Shown here: one piece after another, positions 27,471 through 37,312 of the stretch
Position numbering within the stretch: position 1 is the first letter of the stretch
How the letters are laid out: each line of letters starts with the position of its first letter
Translations under genes and position numbers: made by a program
The notes under the pieces: generated by a model
Databases searched by the model: none
The model's input: the letters and a program-made list of their open reading frames with translations, nothing else
Told to the model about the DNA's origin: nothing
Source: Solobacterium moorei
GTDB lineage: Bacteria > Bacillota_I > Bacilli_A > Erysipelotrichales > Erysipelotrichaceae
Reading direction: 5' to 3'
NCBI RefSeq assembly: GCF_036323475.1
Contig: NZ_AP028934.1
Span: forward strand, 682,001-746,000
Length of the DNA: 64,000 nucleotides

Positions 27471-28213
27471 TGATTTCTGAACTATATCAGAAAAATGCAA
27501 CGTCGGATAAACTATATCTTGATCCACGAACAAAGATATTGATGTGTTTGCTTGTATCAACTACTTTGCTCAGTGGTTCTCCTGTTGGATATTTAAAAGT
27601 TTTTCACACGATACTTTCACTTTTGCCGTTTGTTTTTTTGATTGTTTTAAAGAAGGTGCGAGCTGTAGTTTATTTTTTTGCTTTGTATCTTTTTGCACTA
27701 TTTGTTCCAGATCTTCTTGCACCGCATTTACCAACTTGGTTTAACCTCTTGTTTACGGGAATAATTGCATTTTCGGTAGAAATTATTCCTGGTTATATGA
27801 TGGCATATTTTATTTTTTCAACAACATCTGTAGGCGAGTTTATTGCAGCTATGGATAGAATGCATGTTACGAAAAAACTTACAATTCCTATTTCGGTAAC
27901 ATTTCGGTTTTTTCCTACCATTAGAGAAGAATATGTAAATGTGCGAGATGCTATGAAATTGCGAGGGATAGGTTCTTTTCGCAACCCTCTTATGATGTTA
28001 GAGTTTAGGATGGTTCCATTTTTAACAAGCATTGTATCTATTGGTAATGATTTGGCTGCTTCTGCACTTACAAGGGGACTTGCAGCACCTAATGAAAGAA
28101 CTAATGTAAGTAATATTGGGTTTATGTGGAGAGACTATCTTGTTTTCGGCAGTTTAATTATTTTTTATATCATTTATTTTATTCTTATGTTCAAGCAAAA
28201 GGGGGCTTTATGA
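27470..28213 (+). CDS. ecfT: ECF transporter transmembrane component EcfT
   Basis: 247 residues with about five to six membrane segments. The cytoplasmic coupling motif appears in RDAMKLRGIGSF and a second Ala-Arg-Gly-type motif in SALTRGLAAP. The N-terminus LDPRTKILMCLLVS is the family hallmark. It links the S component to the ATPase. The start overlaps the upstream stop and the end overlaps the ecfA start, consistent with a tight operon. Confidence 0.9.
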   Translation: MISELYQKNATSDKLYLDPRTKILMCLLVSTTLLSGSPVGYLKVFHTILSLLPFVFLIVLKKVRAVVYFFALYLFALFVPDLLAPHLPTWFNLLFTGIIAFSVEIIPGYMMAYFIFSTTSVGEFIAAMDRMHVTKKLTIPISVTFRFFPTIREEYVNVRDAMKLRGIGSFRNPLMMLEFRMVPFLTSIVSIGNDLAASALTRGLAAPNERTNVSNIGFMWRDYLVFGSLIIFYIIYFILMFKQKGAL

Positions 28214-29694
28214 TTAAATTTGAAAATGCAAGTTTTGTATATAAGAATGGGCAGAGAGATAATGGTATGCGAGATGTGAGCTTAAATATTCCGGAAGGTC
28301 AAGTTGTCTTGCTTTGTGGTGAATCTGGTTGTGGAAAAACAACTCTTACAAGAATGATAAATGGTCTAGTTCCGCATTTTTATGAAGGGGAAATGTCAGG
28401 TGAAGTTTTTGTTTGCGGAAACAATGTAGCTGAATGTGAACTGTATCAGCTAGCGTATTATGTAGGATCAGTATTTCAGAATCCAAAATCTCAGTTTTAT
28501 ACAGTTAAAACAGATACAGAAGTAGTATTCACATGTGAAAATCTTGGAATGGAGAAACAACTTATTTTTGAACGTTTTGAAAATATTGTTGAAGCTCTTG
28601 ATATTACTGCATTGTTAGGGAAAAGCCTGTTTTCTCTATCTGGCGGAGAAAAACAGAGGGTTGCTTGTGCTTCCGCTATAGCACCTAATCCTCCAATAGT
28701 CGTTATGGACGAGCCTACTTCCAATTTAGACACGCATACTATCGCACAGCTGCGAAAGATTATTAAAAAATGGAAGCAGGATAGAAAAACGGTGATAATT
28801 GCTGAACATCGTTTGGAATGGCTAATGGATTTAGCTGATCGTGTGATATATATGAAAAACGGACGAATTATAAATGATTATACAATAGAACAATTTAAGA
28901 AAATCAGTAAAGAACAATTAAAAATTATGGGGCTTAGAAGTAAGCCTGAATTTCAAAAAGAGAATAGAGCAACGGATAATGCTGGAAAAATAGAGTTTGT
29001 TGATTTTAGTTATACTTACAAAGGAGAAAATAAACCGGCTCTTTCTATTCCTTATATAAATCTTCCGGAAAAGTCTATTATCGGCATTGTTGGAAACAAT
29101 GGAGCAGGTAAATCTACTTTCGGACATGCTTTCTGTGGTTTGGGAAAAAGGTCGAAAGGGGATATCTTTCTAAATGGAGAAAGTTTTAAAAGAAAAAATC
29201 GAATCGAAAGTACTTATATTGTTATGCAGGATGTAAATCAGCAGCTTTTTACCGAAAGTGTATTTGAAGAAGTCAGATTATCTATGGAGAGGTTAGGATT
29301 ATCTCATGAAGAGCAGGAGAAAAGAACAAATATAATTCTGAAAGAGTTAGGTTTAGAAGAGTTTAAAAACTCTCATCCCATGTCTTTGTCTGGAGGACAA
29401 AAACAACGGGTTGCAATGGCTAGTGCACTTGCATCTGATAAAAGATTTCTTTTATATGATGAACCGACTAGTGGGCTTGATTATATTCATGTGATTGAAG
29501 TGGCAGATGCTATAAAATGTATGAAGGCGGCGGGACGAACACAATTTGTAATTACACATGATTCGGAGCTTGTTTCAAGATGCTGTGATTATATTCTGTT
29601 TCTTGAATGTGGCAAAGTAAAATGCATTGGAAATATAAATGATATGAGCATACAGGAGAGACTTCAAGAACTTTGGAATCAGGTATATATGTAG
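28210..29694 (+). CDS. ecfA: Fused EcfA ATPase (two ABC domains)
   Basis: 494 residues containing two nucleotide-binding domains in tandem. First: GESGCGKTT, LSGGEKQRVACASAI, VVMDEPTSNLD, AEHRLEW. Second: GNNGAGKST, LSGGQKQRVAMASAL, LYDEPTSGLD, THDSE. The fused form replaces separate EcfA1 and EcfA2. ATG at 28210 follows GGGGGC and is the family start; 28 extra upstream codons overlap ecfT and are rejected. Confidence 0.92.
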   Translation: MIKFENASFVYKNGQRDNGMRDVSLNIPEGQVVLLCGESGCGKTTLTRMINGLVPHFYEGEMSGEVFVCGNNVAECELYQLAYYVGSVFQNPKSQFYTVKTDTEVVFTCENLGMEKQLIFERFENIVEALDITALLGKSLFSLSGGEKQRVACASAIAPNPPIVVMDEPTSNLDTHTIAQLRKIIKKWKQDRKTVIIAEHRLEWLMDLADRVIYMKNGRIINDYTIEQFKKISKEQLKIMGLRSKPEFQKENRATDNAGKIEFVDFSYTYKGENKPALSIPYINLPEKSIIGIVGNNGAGKSTFGHAFCGLGKRSKGDIFLNGESFKRKNRIESTYIVMQDVNQQLFTESVFEEVRLSMERLGLSHEEQEKRTNIILKELGLEEFKNSHPMSLSGGQKQRVAMASALASDKRFLLYDEPTSGLDYIHVIEVADAIKCMKAAGRTQFVITHDSELVSRCCDYILFLECGKVKCIGNINDMSIQERLQELWNQVYM

Positions 29695-29780
29695 ATCAAA
29701 CGATGAATTAAGCTTTAGCTTCTTTTTTAAAATAATGGACAAAATAAATCAGCAACTTTGATTGTTTATTTTGATTTTGC

Positions 29781-29814
29781 TTTTGCAAGAGGTACTAAGA
29801 TGCCTCTTGCAAAA
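29781..29814. terminator. Long perfect hairpin after the ECF operon
   Basis: TTTTGCAAGAGG (29781-29792) and CCTCTTGCAAAA (29803-29814), a perfect 12-bp stem with a 10-base loop, then eight A. The flanking T and A runs favour termination on the minus strand, but it can also close the ECF transcript. Confidence 0.6.
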
Positions 29815-29825
29815 AAAATAACATA

Positions 29826-29846
29826 ATTGATAGTACTATTATCAAT
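29826..29846 (+). promoter_or_regulatory. Candidate TetR operator
   Basis: ATTGATA-N7-TATCAAT, perfect 7-bp arms, immediately upstream of the TetR-family gene and its GGGGGA ribosome site. It would suit autoregulation by a TetR dimer; the regulator is now broken. Confidence 0.45.
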
Positions 29847-29863
29847 GTACAAGGGGGAATTTT

Positions 29864-30475
29864 ATGGCGAACCAAGATATTAGCATTACTCCTAGATTAT
29901 TGGAAAATGCAAAAAAAGAATTTAAACGGAATGGGTTTGAAAAAACTTCTTTAAATGTAATTTGTAAAAATGTAGGCATAACTACTGGAGCGTTATACAA
30001 GAGATTTAGTACTAAAGAAGATTTATTTAATAGCCTAGTTGAAAAACCCGCAAATAGACTTAAAGAATTCCTTGATAAAGAACATAGAGATTACAAAAAA
30101 TTATCCAAAGAGGAACAAATAAATTGTGTCTTTAAAAATTGGGAGAATGAAGATAGATTTATTGGATTTATATATGAATACAAGTAAGAATTTTTAATGA
30201 TTTTAAATTTATCAGGTGGAACAAAATATGAGTTCTATTTTGATGAAATTTCTAAAATAATTACAGATGCAACCATACAATTTATTAGAACTAACAATAA
30301 AAGTGATGTAGATGAATTTATTTTGTATGAACTTGTTCATATATAAGTTTGTTCATATATAAAGGGAATTTTAGTACCTCTTTCCCAAAATATGAATTTA
30401 AATGAAGCTAATATTTACATTCAACACGTTAAAAAATTCTTCTATGCTGGATGGAAAGATTTGCTGAGAATATAA
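29864..30475 (+). pseudogene. TetR-family regulator interrupted by two in-frame stops
   Basis: The N-terminal helix-turn-helix is intact (KNVGITTGALYKRFSTKEDL, a typical TetR recognition region). The frame stops at 30185-30187 (TAA) after GFIYEYK, continues in the same frame as a plausible ligand domain, stops again at 30344-30346, and resumes to 30475 (full length would be 203 residues). The second stop lies in a near-duplicated 16-17 bp stretch (TTGTTCATATATAAG occurs twice in tandem). The remaining product is a 107-residue DNA-binding fragment, which could still repress or be inert. It would normally control the ABC pair that follows. Confidence 0.8.
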
Positions 30476-30491
30476 GATTTGGAGAAGAAAA

Positions 30492-32234
30492 ATGTTTAAA
30501 TTATACAAAAAATTATTTAAATATGTTCCTGAAAGGAAAATATTTGCATACGGTTCGATGTTATTAGCTGCTATTTCATCAATATGTTTAATGGCGTCTT
30601 ACTGGTATTTATGGGATTTGTTTTGCGAATTATTAGTTACTAAAAATTATAATATGGCTCTAAAAGATAGTGAATTGGTCGTAATTTACATGGTATCGTA
30701 TGGAGTTATTTACTTTTTGGCATTGATGGTATCTCATATGCTTGGCTTTAGATTGGAAACAAATCTCAGAAAAACTGGGCTAAAAAATCTAATCAATGCT
30801 TCTTTTGCTTTCTTTGATACGAACCCTTCAGGAAAAGTAAGAAAAATTATTGACGATAACGCTGGAGAAACACATTCTACAGTGGCACATTTGATTCCTG
30901 ATAATGTTGTTGCGGGAATGTTGCCAATTTTGATGTTTATTTTGACCTTTGCTGTTGATTATAGACTTGGTATTTTATTGGCTATAACAATTGTAGTAGG
31001 CATTTTTCAATACAAATCAATGCATGGTGGAGAAGAATTTATGATGGCATATTCTAATTCTCTGGAGAAAATGAGTTCAGAGATAATTGAATATGTTAGA
31101 GGTATGCAAGTATTGAAGATTTTTGGGATAACCGTTCGTTCCTATAAAAGTTTATTGGATGCAATTCTCCAATACTCAAAATACACTTATGAATATTCCT
31201 TAAGTTGCAGGAGACCATATGTGTCGTTTCAAACATTGTTTAATGTGTACTATTTGATATGCATTCCTTGCAGTATTTATTTTATTACAAAAGGGGAACA
31301 GGCAAGTATGATTCTTGCGAAAGTAATCTTCTTTACTTGTTTTTCTGGAGTTATATTTTCATCATTTATGAAAGTTATGTTTGCTTCGCAAAATAACTTT
31401 AACGCCGGACAGGTTATAGATCGTTTAGAAAATTTGATAGATGGAATGAGAAAGGAGAAATTAGAACATGGGGAGAAAAAAGAATTTAAACATTACGATA
31501 TTGAGTTTGATAAAGTTTTCTTCAAATACGATGAAAAATATATTATAGAAAATTTGAGTTTAAAGTTGGATGGAGGGAAAACTTTCGCTTTAGTTGGACC
31601 ATCTGGATCTGGTAAATCTACTATCGCAAAATTGATATCAGGTTTCTATTCTTTAGACAGTGGCACTATAAAAATTGGTGGTTGTGATATACGAGAATAC
31701 AGTGAAGAAACATTGCTTCAAAATATTTCATTTGTATTTCAAAATTCAAAATTATTTAAAACCTCTATCTATGAAAATGTCAAAGTAGGTAATCAAAATG
31801 CCACAAGAGAAGAAATTATGAATGCTTTGCATTTGGCAAAGTGTGAAAACATTTTGAAAAAATTTCCTGCAAGGGAGAATACTATTATAGGCTCAAAGGG
31901 CGTTCATTTATCAGGTGGTGAAGTACAAAGGATTGCAATTGCAAGGGCTATTTTGAAAAAAACCAAGATTATTATTCTTGATGAAGCTTTAGCAGCAGCA
32001 GATCCGGAAAATGAATATGAGCTTCAACAAGCATTTTCAAATTTAATGAAGGGTAAGACGACTATAATGATTGCTCATAGATTATCTTCAATCAGAAATG
32101 TTGATGAAATATTATTCATTGAGAATGGTAAAGTTACTGAACGAGGCAATGATGCTAAATTAATGGACTTAAATGGAAGATATAGAAAGCTTCAAAGTTT
32201 ATATGCAAAAGCGAATGATTGGAGGGTAATGTAA
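30492..32234 (+). CDS. ABC half-transporter 1 (exporter fold)
   Basis: 580 residues. Six-helix membrane domain, then an ATPase with GPSGSGKST, LSGGEVQRIAIARAIL, Walker B IIILDEALAAADPENE and switch His in AHRLSS. Pairs with the next gene. The two form a heterodimer of the exporter fold; related pairs next to AraC/ECF genes include siderophore importers (YbtPQ/IrtAB) as well as drug exporters, so direction of transport is unresolved. It ends in the ribosome site of gene 2, so translation is coupled. Confidence 0.88.
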   Translation: MFKLYKKLFKYVPERKIFAYGSMLLAAISSICLMASYWYLWDLFCELLVTKNYNMALKDSELVVIYMVSYGVIYFLALMVSHMLGFRLETNLRKTGLKNLINASFAFFDTNPSGKVRKIIDDNAGETHSTVAHLIPDNVVAGMLPILMFILTFAVDYRLGILLAITIVVGIFQYKSMHGGEEFMMAYSNSLEKMSSEIIEYVRGMQVLKIFGITVRSYKSLLDAILQYSKYTYEYSLSCRRPYVSFQTLFNVYYLICIPCSIYFITKGEQASMILAKVIFFTCFSGVIFSSFMKVMFASQNNFNAGQVIDRLENLIDGMRKEKLEHGEKKEFKHYDIEFDKVFFKYDEKYIIENLSLKLDGGKTFALVGPSGSGKSTIAKLISGFYSLDSGTIKIGGCDIREYSEETLLQNISFVFQNSKLFKTSIYENVKVGNQNATREEIMNALHLAKCENILKKFPARENTIIGSKGVHLSGGEVQRIAIARAILKKTKIIILDEALAAADPENEYELQQAFSNLMKGKTTIMIAHRLSSIRNVDEILFIENGKVTERGNDAKLMDLNGRYRKLQSLYAKANDWRVM

Positions 32235-33958
32235 TGAGAAAATATTTACAAAAGAAATTTCAATTAACTGATGCAGGAGCAAGAGGACTTGAAAAATCAG
32301 TTTGGTCTTCATTTGCCTATTATACTATCTATATGCTTCCGATGATGTTAATGATGTTTTTTGTTCAATCCATCTTGGAAAGTAAGGGAAATAGAATTGA
32401 AACCTTTGTTTTAGGAATCGGGATAATCACAGTACTTGTTTATGTAGTAACGAATATAAATTATAAAACCACATATAACGAAACTTATAAAGAAGCTGCA
32501 AATTTAAGGATTGAAATAGCAGACATTTTAAAGAAGTTGCCATTAGATTATTTTTCAAAACATGATATTTCTGATTTATCACAGACTGTTGTGGTAGATG
32601 TTGCTGCAATTGAACATGCTTTAGCTCATGCAATCGGTCATACCATTGGGTATATTTACTTTTTTGTTGTTATAGGCATGATGATGTTAATCGGAGATTT
32701 TAAACTTGGGATTTGTGTGCTGCTTCCATTGTTACTTTCAGTCGGGATTTTATATTTATCAAAAAAAAGTCAAATAAATGTGCGAGGAAATCATTATGAA
32801 AAATTAAGAGGAATTTCAGAAGAGTTTCAATCATCTATTGAAATGAGTCAAGAAATAAAAAGTTATGGATTAAAGGAAAATACGATAGAAAACATTTCTA
32901 AAAAGCTTGACGAATCCGAAAAAATTCAAATGAGAGCAGAAATTGTTCAAGCTGTCCCAGTAAGCTTGGCTGGATGGATCACAAAGTTATCTATAGGTAT
33001 TACAAGTGTTGTTGGACTCCATATGTTTATAAGTAATGAGGTGCCTTTGTTATATTTAGTTGGATATATTATTGCAGCAACTAAAATCTCTGAAGGTTTA
33101 GAAGGTATTTATATGTATCTTGGAGAAATTTTTTATCTTGATGCAAGAATTAATAGAATTAAAGAGTTAAGAAATACTAAAGTCCAAATTGGAAATAATG
33201 TAGATTTTGATAATTATGATATTAGTTTTCAAAATGTGGATTTCTCATATTCAGGGAAAAATAAGAAAGTTATCAATAATGTTACTTTTACAGCAAAACA
33301 GAACCAAATTACTGCACTTATTGGACCATCAGGTTGTGGAAAATCAACATTATTAAAATTGATGTCAAGACTTTACGATTATGATAGCGGTCGGATTTTA
33401 ATTGGGGGTCATGATATTAAAACAGTAGATACTGAGTGCTTATTTAAAAAAATTTCAGTTGTATTTCAAGATGTTGTACTGTTTAACACTTCTATTATGG
33501 AAAATATACGCATAGGAAATACGAATGCAACGGACGATGAAGTGAGAGAAGTTGCTCGAATTGCCGGTTGTCAAGAAATTATAGACAGGCTTCCTGAGGG
33601 CATACAAACAATTGTGGGAGAAAATGGGGCAAAATTATCAGGAGGTGAAAGACAGAGAATTTCAATTGCAAGAGCCATTTTGAAAGATGCACCAATTATT
33701 CTTCTTGACGAAATTGCAGCTTCATTGGATGTAGAAAATGAAGCAAAAATTCAAGAAGGATTAAATAAACTTATAAAGAATAAAACGGTTGTCATTATTT
33801 CACATAGATTAAAATCTATTCAAAATGTAAACCAGATAATTTTGCTTGATGAGGGCAAAGTTGTGTCAAATGGTACACATGATGAAATTTATAATGAATC
33901 ACAGTTATATAGAAATATGATTGAAAAATCTGATTTGACTGAAATGTATTCGTATTAG
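32234..33958 (+). CDS. ABC half-transporter 2 (exporter fold)
   Basis: 574 residues with six membrane helices and a complete ATPase: GPSGCGKST, VVFQDVVLFNTSI, LSGGERQRISIARAIL, LLDEIAASLDVENE, SHRLKS. The start at 32234 follows GGAGGG and overlaps the stop of half-transporter 1 by one base. Both halves retain a catalytic Glu after Walker B, so both sites look active. Confidence 0.88.
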   Translation: MRKYLQKKFQLTDAGARGLEKSVWSSFAYYTIYMLPMMLMMFFVQSILESKGNRIETFVLGIGIITVLVYVVTNINYKTTYNETYKEAANLRIEIADILKKLPLDYFSKHDISDLSQTVVVDVAAIEHALAHAIGHTIGYIYFFVVIGMMMLIGDFKLGICVLLPLLLSVGILYLSKKSQINVRGNHYEKLRGISEEFQSSIEMSQEIKSYGLKENTIENISKKLDESEKIQMRAEIVQAVPVSLAGWITKLSIGITSVVGLHMFISNEVPLLYLVGYIIAATKISEGLEGIYMYLGEIFYLDARINRIKELRNTKVQIGNNVDFDNYDISFQNVDFSYSGKNKKVINNVTFTAKQNQITALIGPSGCGKSTLLKLMSRLYDYDSGRILIGGHDIKTVDTECLFKKISVVFQDVVLFNTSIMENIRIGNTNATDDEVREVARIAGCQEIIDRLPEGIQTIVGENGAKLSGGERQRISIARAILKDAPIILLDEIAASLDVENEAKIQEGLNKLIKNKTVVIISHRLKSIQNVNQIILLDEGKVVSNGTHDEIYNESQLYRNMIEKSDLTEMYSY

Positions 33959-33973
33959 GAGAAATAGTTAAAT

Positions 33974-34230
33974 ATGAAAGAACAATTAATAGCAAAAGAC
34001 CGATAGATTTATTCTTTCAGGTATCTATTCCGGCAGTAATAACAATGATAGTTATTGGTCTTTATCCACTTATTTATGGAGTGCTTATGATGCTTATATT
34101 TATCTATAATGAACGGAGGGAAAGGGAGATGAACAAGTGTATAAGTTTCCTTGTAGAATTGAAATGGAATAAAAATACTCCTTTCTTCTATAATTCTTGT
34201 AGTTGTCTGTCTTTACATATTCTCGTCTAA
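33974..34230 (+). pseudogene. Debris of a MATE-type transporter start and other membrane protein
   Basis: After the ABC pair, an ATG at 33974 begins a frame broken early; read with one frame change it gives RPIDLFFQVSIPAVI and MIVIGLYPLIYG, like the start of a MATE drug/Na+ antiporter. It stops after about 40 codons and runs into an unrelated frame. A complete gene is not present. The next 120 bases to the sigma-like gene hold further short open fragments that I cannot identify. Confidence 0.4.
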
Positions 34231-34355
34231 ACAATTAAATATAGTAAAAGAAAGAACGGATTTCTTTCATTTCAGAGGACTTCTTATGCCAAGATGCAGG
34301 AGTCCTCCTTTTTTGTTTGAAAACAAAAAGACAAAAAAGAAATGGAGGAAACTTT

Positions 34356-34772
34356 ATGGTAAAAGAATATTACCTTTATGTCAGAGGGCAAAAGGTAAAA
34401 GTCAGTGAAGATATTTATAAAGTCTACTGGCGAGAAAAAGAACACGAAAAGTATTTAGAGCAGGTGGACAAGAAAAACCACTTGCTCTTTTTTTCATCAT
34501 TGGATCATGACGGGAATTTTGTAGATAACCTTGCTGATGAAAGTGTGGATGTAGAAAAAATAATTGAAACACAGATTTTAATTGAAACAGTCAGAAAGGC
34601 TGTGTCAAGGCTGAATGATGAAGAAAGAGACATCATAGAGCGTTTGTATTTTAATGATGAAACATTATCGAGTGTAGCAAGAAGTAAGAAAGTGAGCTAT
34701 CAAGCTATACAATGGCGAAAAAACAATATTCTTAAAAAGTTAAAGGTGCTTTTGAAAGAATTCATAAAGTAA
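34356..34772 (+). CDS. Sigma-70-like helix-turn-helix protein of the element
   Basis: 138 residues. A short N-terminal part (YLYVRGQKVKVSEDIYKVYW) typical of the Tn916-type 'orf7' group, then region-4-like helices (LNDEERDIIERLYFNDE, LSSVARSKKVSYQAIQWRKN). ATG at 34356 follows TGGAGGAAAC. These proteins regulate excision or transfer in many Gram-positive conjugative elements. It lies in the recombination end of the element, upstream of the serine recombinase. Confidence 0.82.
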   Translation: MVKEYYLYVRGQKVKVSEDIYKVYWREKEHEKYLEQVDKKNHLLFFSSLDHDGNFVDNLADESVDVEKIIETQILIETVRKAVSRLNDEERDIIERLYFNDETLSSVARSKKVSYQAIQWRKNNILKKLKVLLKEFIK

Positions 34773-34869
34773 ACGCCTTGTAGATGGGGGCAGATTTTCC
34801 TTTATAAATTGAAGGGAGATCTGTCCTTATATTTTATTTAAGGAAGTGATGAAAACAATAAAGTTGAAG

Positions 34870-35190
34870 AGAATCTCTCTTAAAGCCGTTAGGCTATTGT
34901 TCCTTGAAAACTGAATAGACCATGACGGGACTTTTAATTACTTAGTGAGCGTAAGGAATTTACGCCATGACTTTCCTGCTGAAGAAATTCGGTTTAAATG
35001 AATACTGTCAAAGACAAGGATAGAAGGAAACGAGCGATAAATAAATTTTCTTAAAGCAAAGAACGAGGATAACTTTGCGAGCGATGACCTAAGTAATGAT
35101 AATGATACTTCTTTAGTGAAAGCCGGCTCATCTTAACAGGGGCGGTGGTGAGATTCCAATGTTGCTTATCCTAAGCACCCGTTAATGTCA
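34870..35190 (+). ncRNA. Gene-free, hairpin-rich region upstream of the recombinase
   Basis: No ORF in about 450 bp, yet several clean hairpins: GCGTAA/TTACGC (34949-34965), GCAAAG/CTTTGC (35056-35078) and TGCTTA/TAAGCA (35163-35177). The near-repeats AACGAGCGATAA and TGCGAGCGATGA also occur. CCTTGAAAACTGAATAG near 34904 resembles ribosomal spacer text. A structured leader or small RNA is plausible. Its nature is inference; no Rfam family is recognised by eye. Confidence 0.35.
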
Positions 35191-35227
35191 TAAAACTTTA
35201 GATAAAATTATATGAGGAGGATTTAGA

Positions 35228-35374
35228 ATGAATAATGAACTATTAAGATATAGCCTCCAATTATCTATGCTGTCTATGTTACTTTCTAAGCACTTGCTCA
35301 GTGATATTGAATATAAAAAGATAAAACTAAAGCTGATGAAAAAGTATAATATCTCTACAGAATTATATTTATAA
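35228..35374 (+). CDS. Small conserved element protein, 48 aa
   Basis: Starts MNNELLRYSLQLSML and ends with KIKLKLMKKYNIS, a short amphipathic protein with a SHOCT-like C-terminal helix (LLSDIEYKKIKLKLMKKY). Strong GAGGAGG ribosome site. It directly precedes the serine recombinase, as similar small ORFs do in related elements. Function unknown; a recombination accessory role is only contextual. Confidence 0.65.
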   Translation: MNNELLRYSLQLSMLSMLLSKHLLSDIEYKKIKLKLMKKYNISTELYL

Positions 35375-35433
35375 TGTTTTGCAAGTGTGGTATAATAGAA
35401 CTGCATAGAAAGATACAAAAAGGAGGCAGTGCA

Positions 35434-37254
35434 GTGAAAAAGGATGTTAAAGTTATTAAAGGTGATACCACACTGAAAAGAACTGCATCAGGGTGTGTTC
35501 AACGCTCAATAAAGAGAGTGGCAGCTTATTGCAGAGTTAGTACGGATACTGAAGATCAGATTAATAGCTATAATTCTCAGGTAGAACATTACACAGAATT
35601 TATACAGAAAAATAAAGAGTGGACTCTTGCCGGAATATATGCTGACGAGGCGATAACAGGAACACAGGTTGATCGAAGAATTGACTTTCAAAGATTAATA
35701 AATGACTGTATGAACGGCGATATAGATATGATAATTACAAAGTCTATATCAAGATTTGCAAGAAATACATTAGACACCTTAAAGTATGTAAGAAAGTTGA
35801 AAGAGTTTAATGTTGCGGTCTTTTTTGAAGAGGAAAACATAAACACCTTAACAATGGACGGAGAGTTGCTTTTAACAATTTTAAGTTCAGTTGCGCAACA
35901 GGAAGTAGAGAACATTTCAGCCAATGTCAAAAAAGGTTTGAGAATGAAGATGGAAAGAGGAGAAATGGTAGGCTTTCAAGGGTGTTTAGGCTATGACTAT
36001 GATCCGGAAACTAAAAGCATTTCTATCAATGAAAAAGAAGCTGAGATTGTAAGATATATTTTCAGAAGATATATTGAAGGTGTTGGCGGTATGGTAATCT
36101 CCAGAGAACTTGAAGAACAAGGATATTTATCGCCAAGAGGAAATAAAAGATGGACGGAAACAACAGTTTTAGGAATCATAAAAAATGAGAAATATAAAGG
36201 GGATCTTATGATGGGAAAGACCTATACGGTTGATCCTATTTCAAAGAGAAGATTGGATAATTTCGGAGAACAGGATAAGTTTTATATAGAGAACCATCAC
36301 GAGCCAATCATTTCGGAAGAAGATTTTGAAAAAGCTCAAGGTATTAGATTAAGAAGGTCAAAAAACAGAAATACCGTTGCTAATAATGGCGGTAAGAGAG
36401 AAAAGTATTCAAGAAAATATGCTTTTAGCAGTATGCTTGAATGTGGATTTTGTGGTCATAATCTTTCAAGAAGAAATTGGCATTCGAGTTCAGAGTATAC
36501 AAAAGTTATATGGCAGTGTGTCAATGCTACTAAAAACGGAAAGAAGTATTGTCCGCATAGTAAAGGGATTGAAGAAGAAGCCATAGAAAAAGCATTCATG
36601 GAAAGTTATCGTCAGGTATGCCACAATAATGTTGAAATTACTAATGAATTCCTTAAAACTGTGGAAGAAGAATTGAAAGACAACAGTTTAGCTAAAGACC
36701 TGAAGAAGATAACAAATCAACTTGATAAGATACTAAAGAAAGAAAAGGATCTTGTTGAGTTAAGGCTGAATGAGTCAATCAGCATGGATATATATCAGGA
36801 TAAGTATAATGAAATAGCTATTAGTAAAGAGAAATTACTTGCAGAAAAAAGGACTTTAGAAGTAACACTCACTGATGAAAAAGCGTTGAAGAAAAGGCTC
36901 GAGGGGTTTAAAAAATTACTTGAGTCCAATAAATATCTTGAGGAATTTGATAGGGCAGTATTTGAAAGTATAGTAGATAAAATCATCATTGGGGGAACTA
37001 ACGATGAAGGTGAAATTGATCCTGCAATGATTACTATCATATATAAGACTGGAAAAAAAGATTCTCAGGACGGAAGATTATTCAAGAGCAGAAGAAAAAA
37101 TGCCAAGGAAGTTAATGAGGAAACTGACAACAAATTGTATCCTCATTCAAGCGACGAGGTTAATAATTTGTATTCCTATCCTATTGACAACACATGTGGA
37201 GTGCGTGGTATTGATGTCAAGGGTGAAGGACTAAAAGCACATAAAAAGGCTTGA
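35434..37254 (+). CDS. Large serine recombinase (element integrase)
   Basis: 606 residues. Resolvase domain with the catalytic Ser36 in YCRVST and the conserved region KSISRFARNTLDTL. Recombinase domain follows (MGKTYTVDPISKRRL), then a zinc ribbon (CGFCGHNLSRRNW ... CPHSKG) and a coiled-coil C-terminus. GTG at 35434 is chosen because AAGGAGGCAG lies just upstream; the ORF opens earlier without a site. It performs integration and excision (TndX/TnpX type) and marks the right end of the element. A terminator follows. Confidence 0.93.
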   Translation: MKKDVKVIKGDTTLKRTASGCVQRSIKRVAAYCRVSTDTEDQINSYNSQVEHYTEFIQKNKEWTLAGIYADEAITGTQVDRRIDFQRLINDCMNGDIDMIITKSISRFARNTLDTLKYVRKLKEFNVAVFFEEENINTLTMDGELLLTILSSVAQQEVENISANVKKGLRMKMERGEMVGFQGCLGYDYDPETKSISINEKEAEIVRYIFRRYIEGVGGMVISRELEEQGYLSPRGNKRWTETTVLGIIKNEKYKGDLMMGKTYTVDPISKRRLDNFGEQDKFYIENHHEPIISEEDFEKAQGIRLRRSKNRNTVANNGGKREKYSRKYAFSSMLECGFCGHNLSRRNWHSSSEYTKVIWQCVNATKNGKKYCPHSKGIEEEAIEKAFMESYRQVCHNNVEITNEFLKTVEEELKDNSLAKDLKKITNQLDKILKKEKDLVELRLNESISMDIYQDKYNEIAISKEKLLAEKRTLEVTLTDEKALKKRLEGFKKLLESNKYLEEFDRAVFESIVDKIIIGGTNDEGEIDPAMITIIYKTGKKDSQDGRLFKSRRKNAKEVNEETDNKLYPHSSDEVNNLYSYPIDNTCGVRGIDVKGEGLKAHKKA

Positions 37255-37260
37255 AATCAA

Positions 37261-37311
37261 GGGATTCCGAAGAACTGTCCGGTTTGAACAGATAATCGGA
37301 ATCCCTTTTTT
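37261..37311 (+). terminator. Rho-independent terminator after the recombinase
   Basis: GGGATTCCGA (37261-37270) with TCGGAATCCC (37296-37305), perfect 10-bp stem, 25-base loop, then T7. Confidence 0.88.
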
Positions 37312-37312
37312 A

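Noticed and set aside
34895-34920. Ribosomal RNA fragment, suggested by CCTTGAAAACTGAATAG
   Set aside because: Only a short resemblance to rRNA spacer text; no 5S, 16S or 23S sequence is present nearby.
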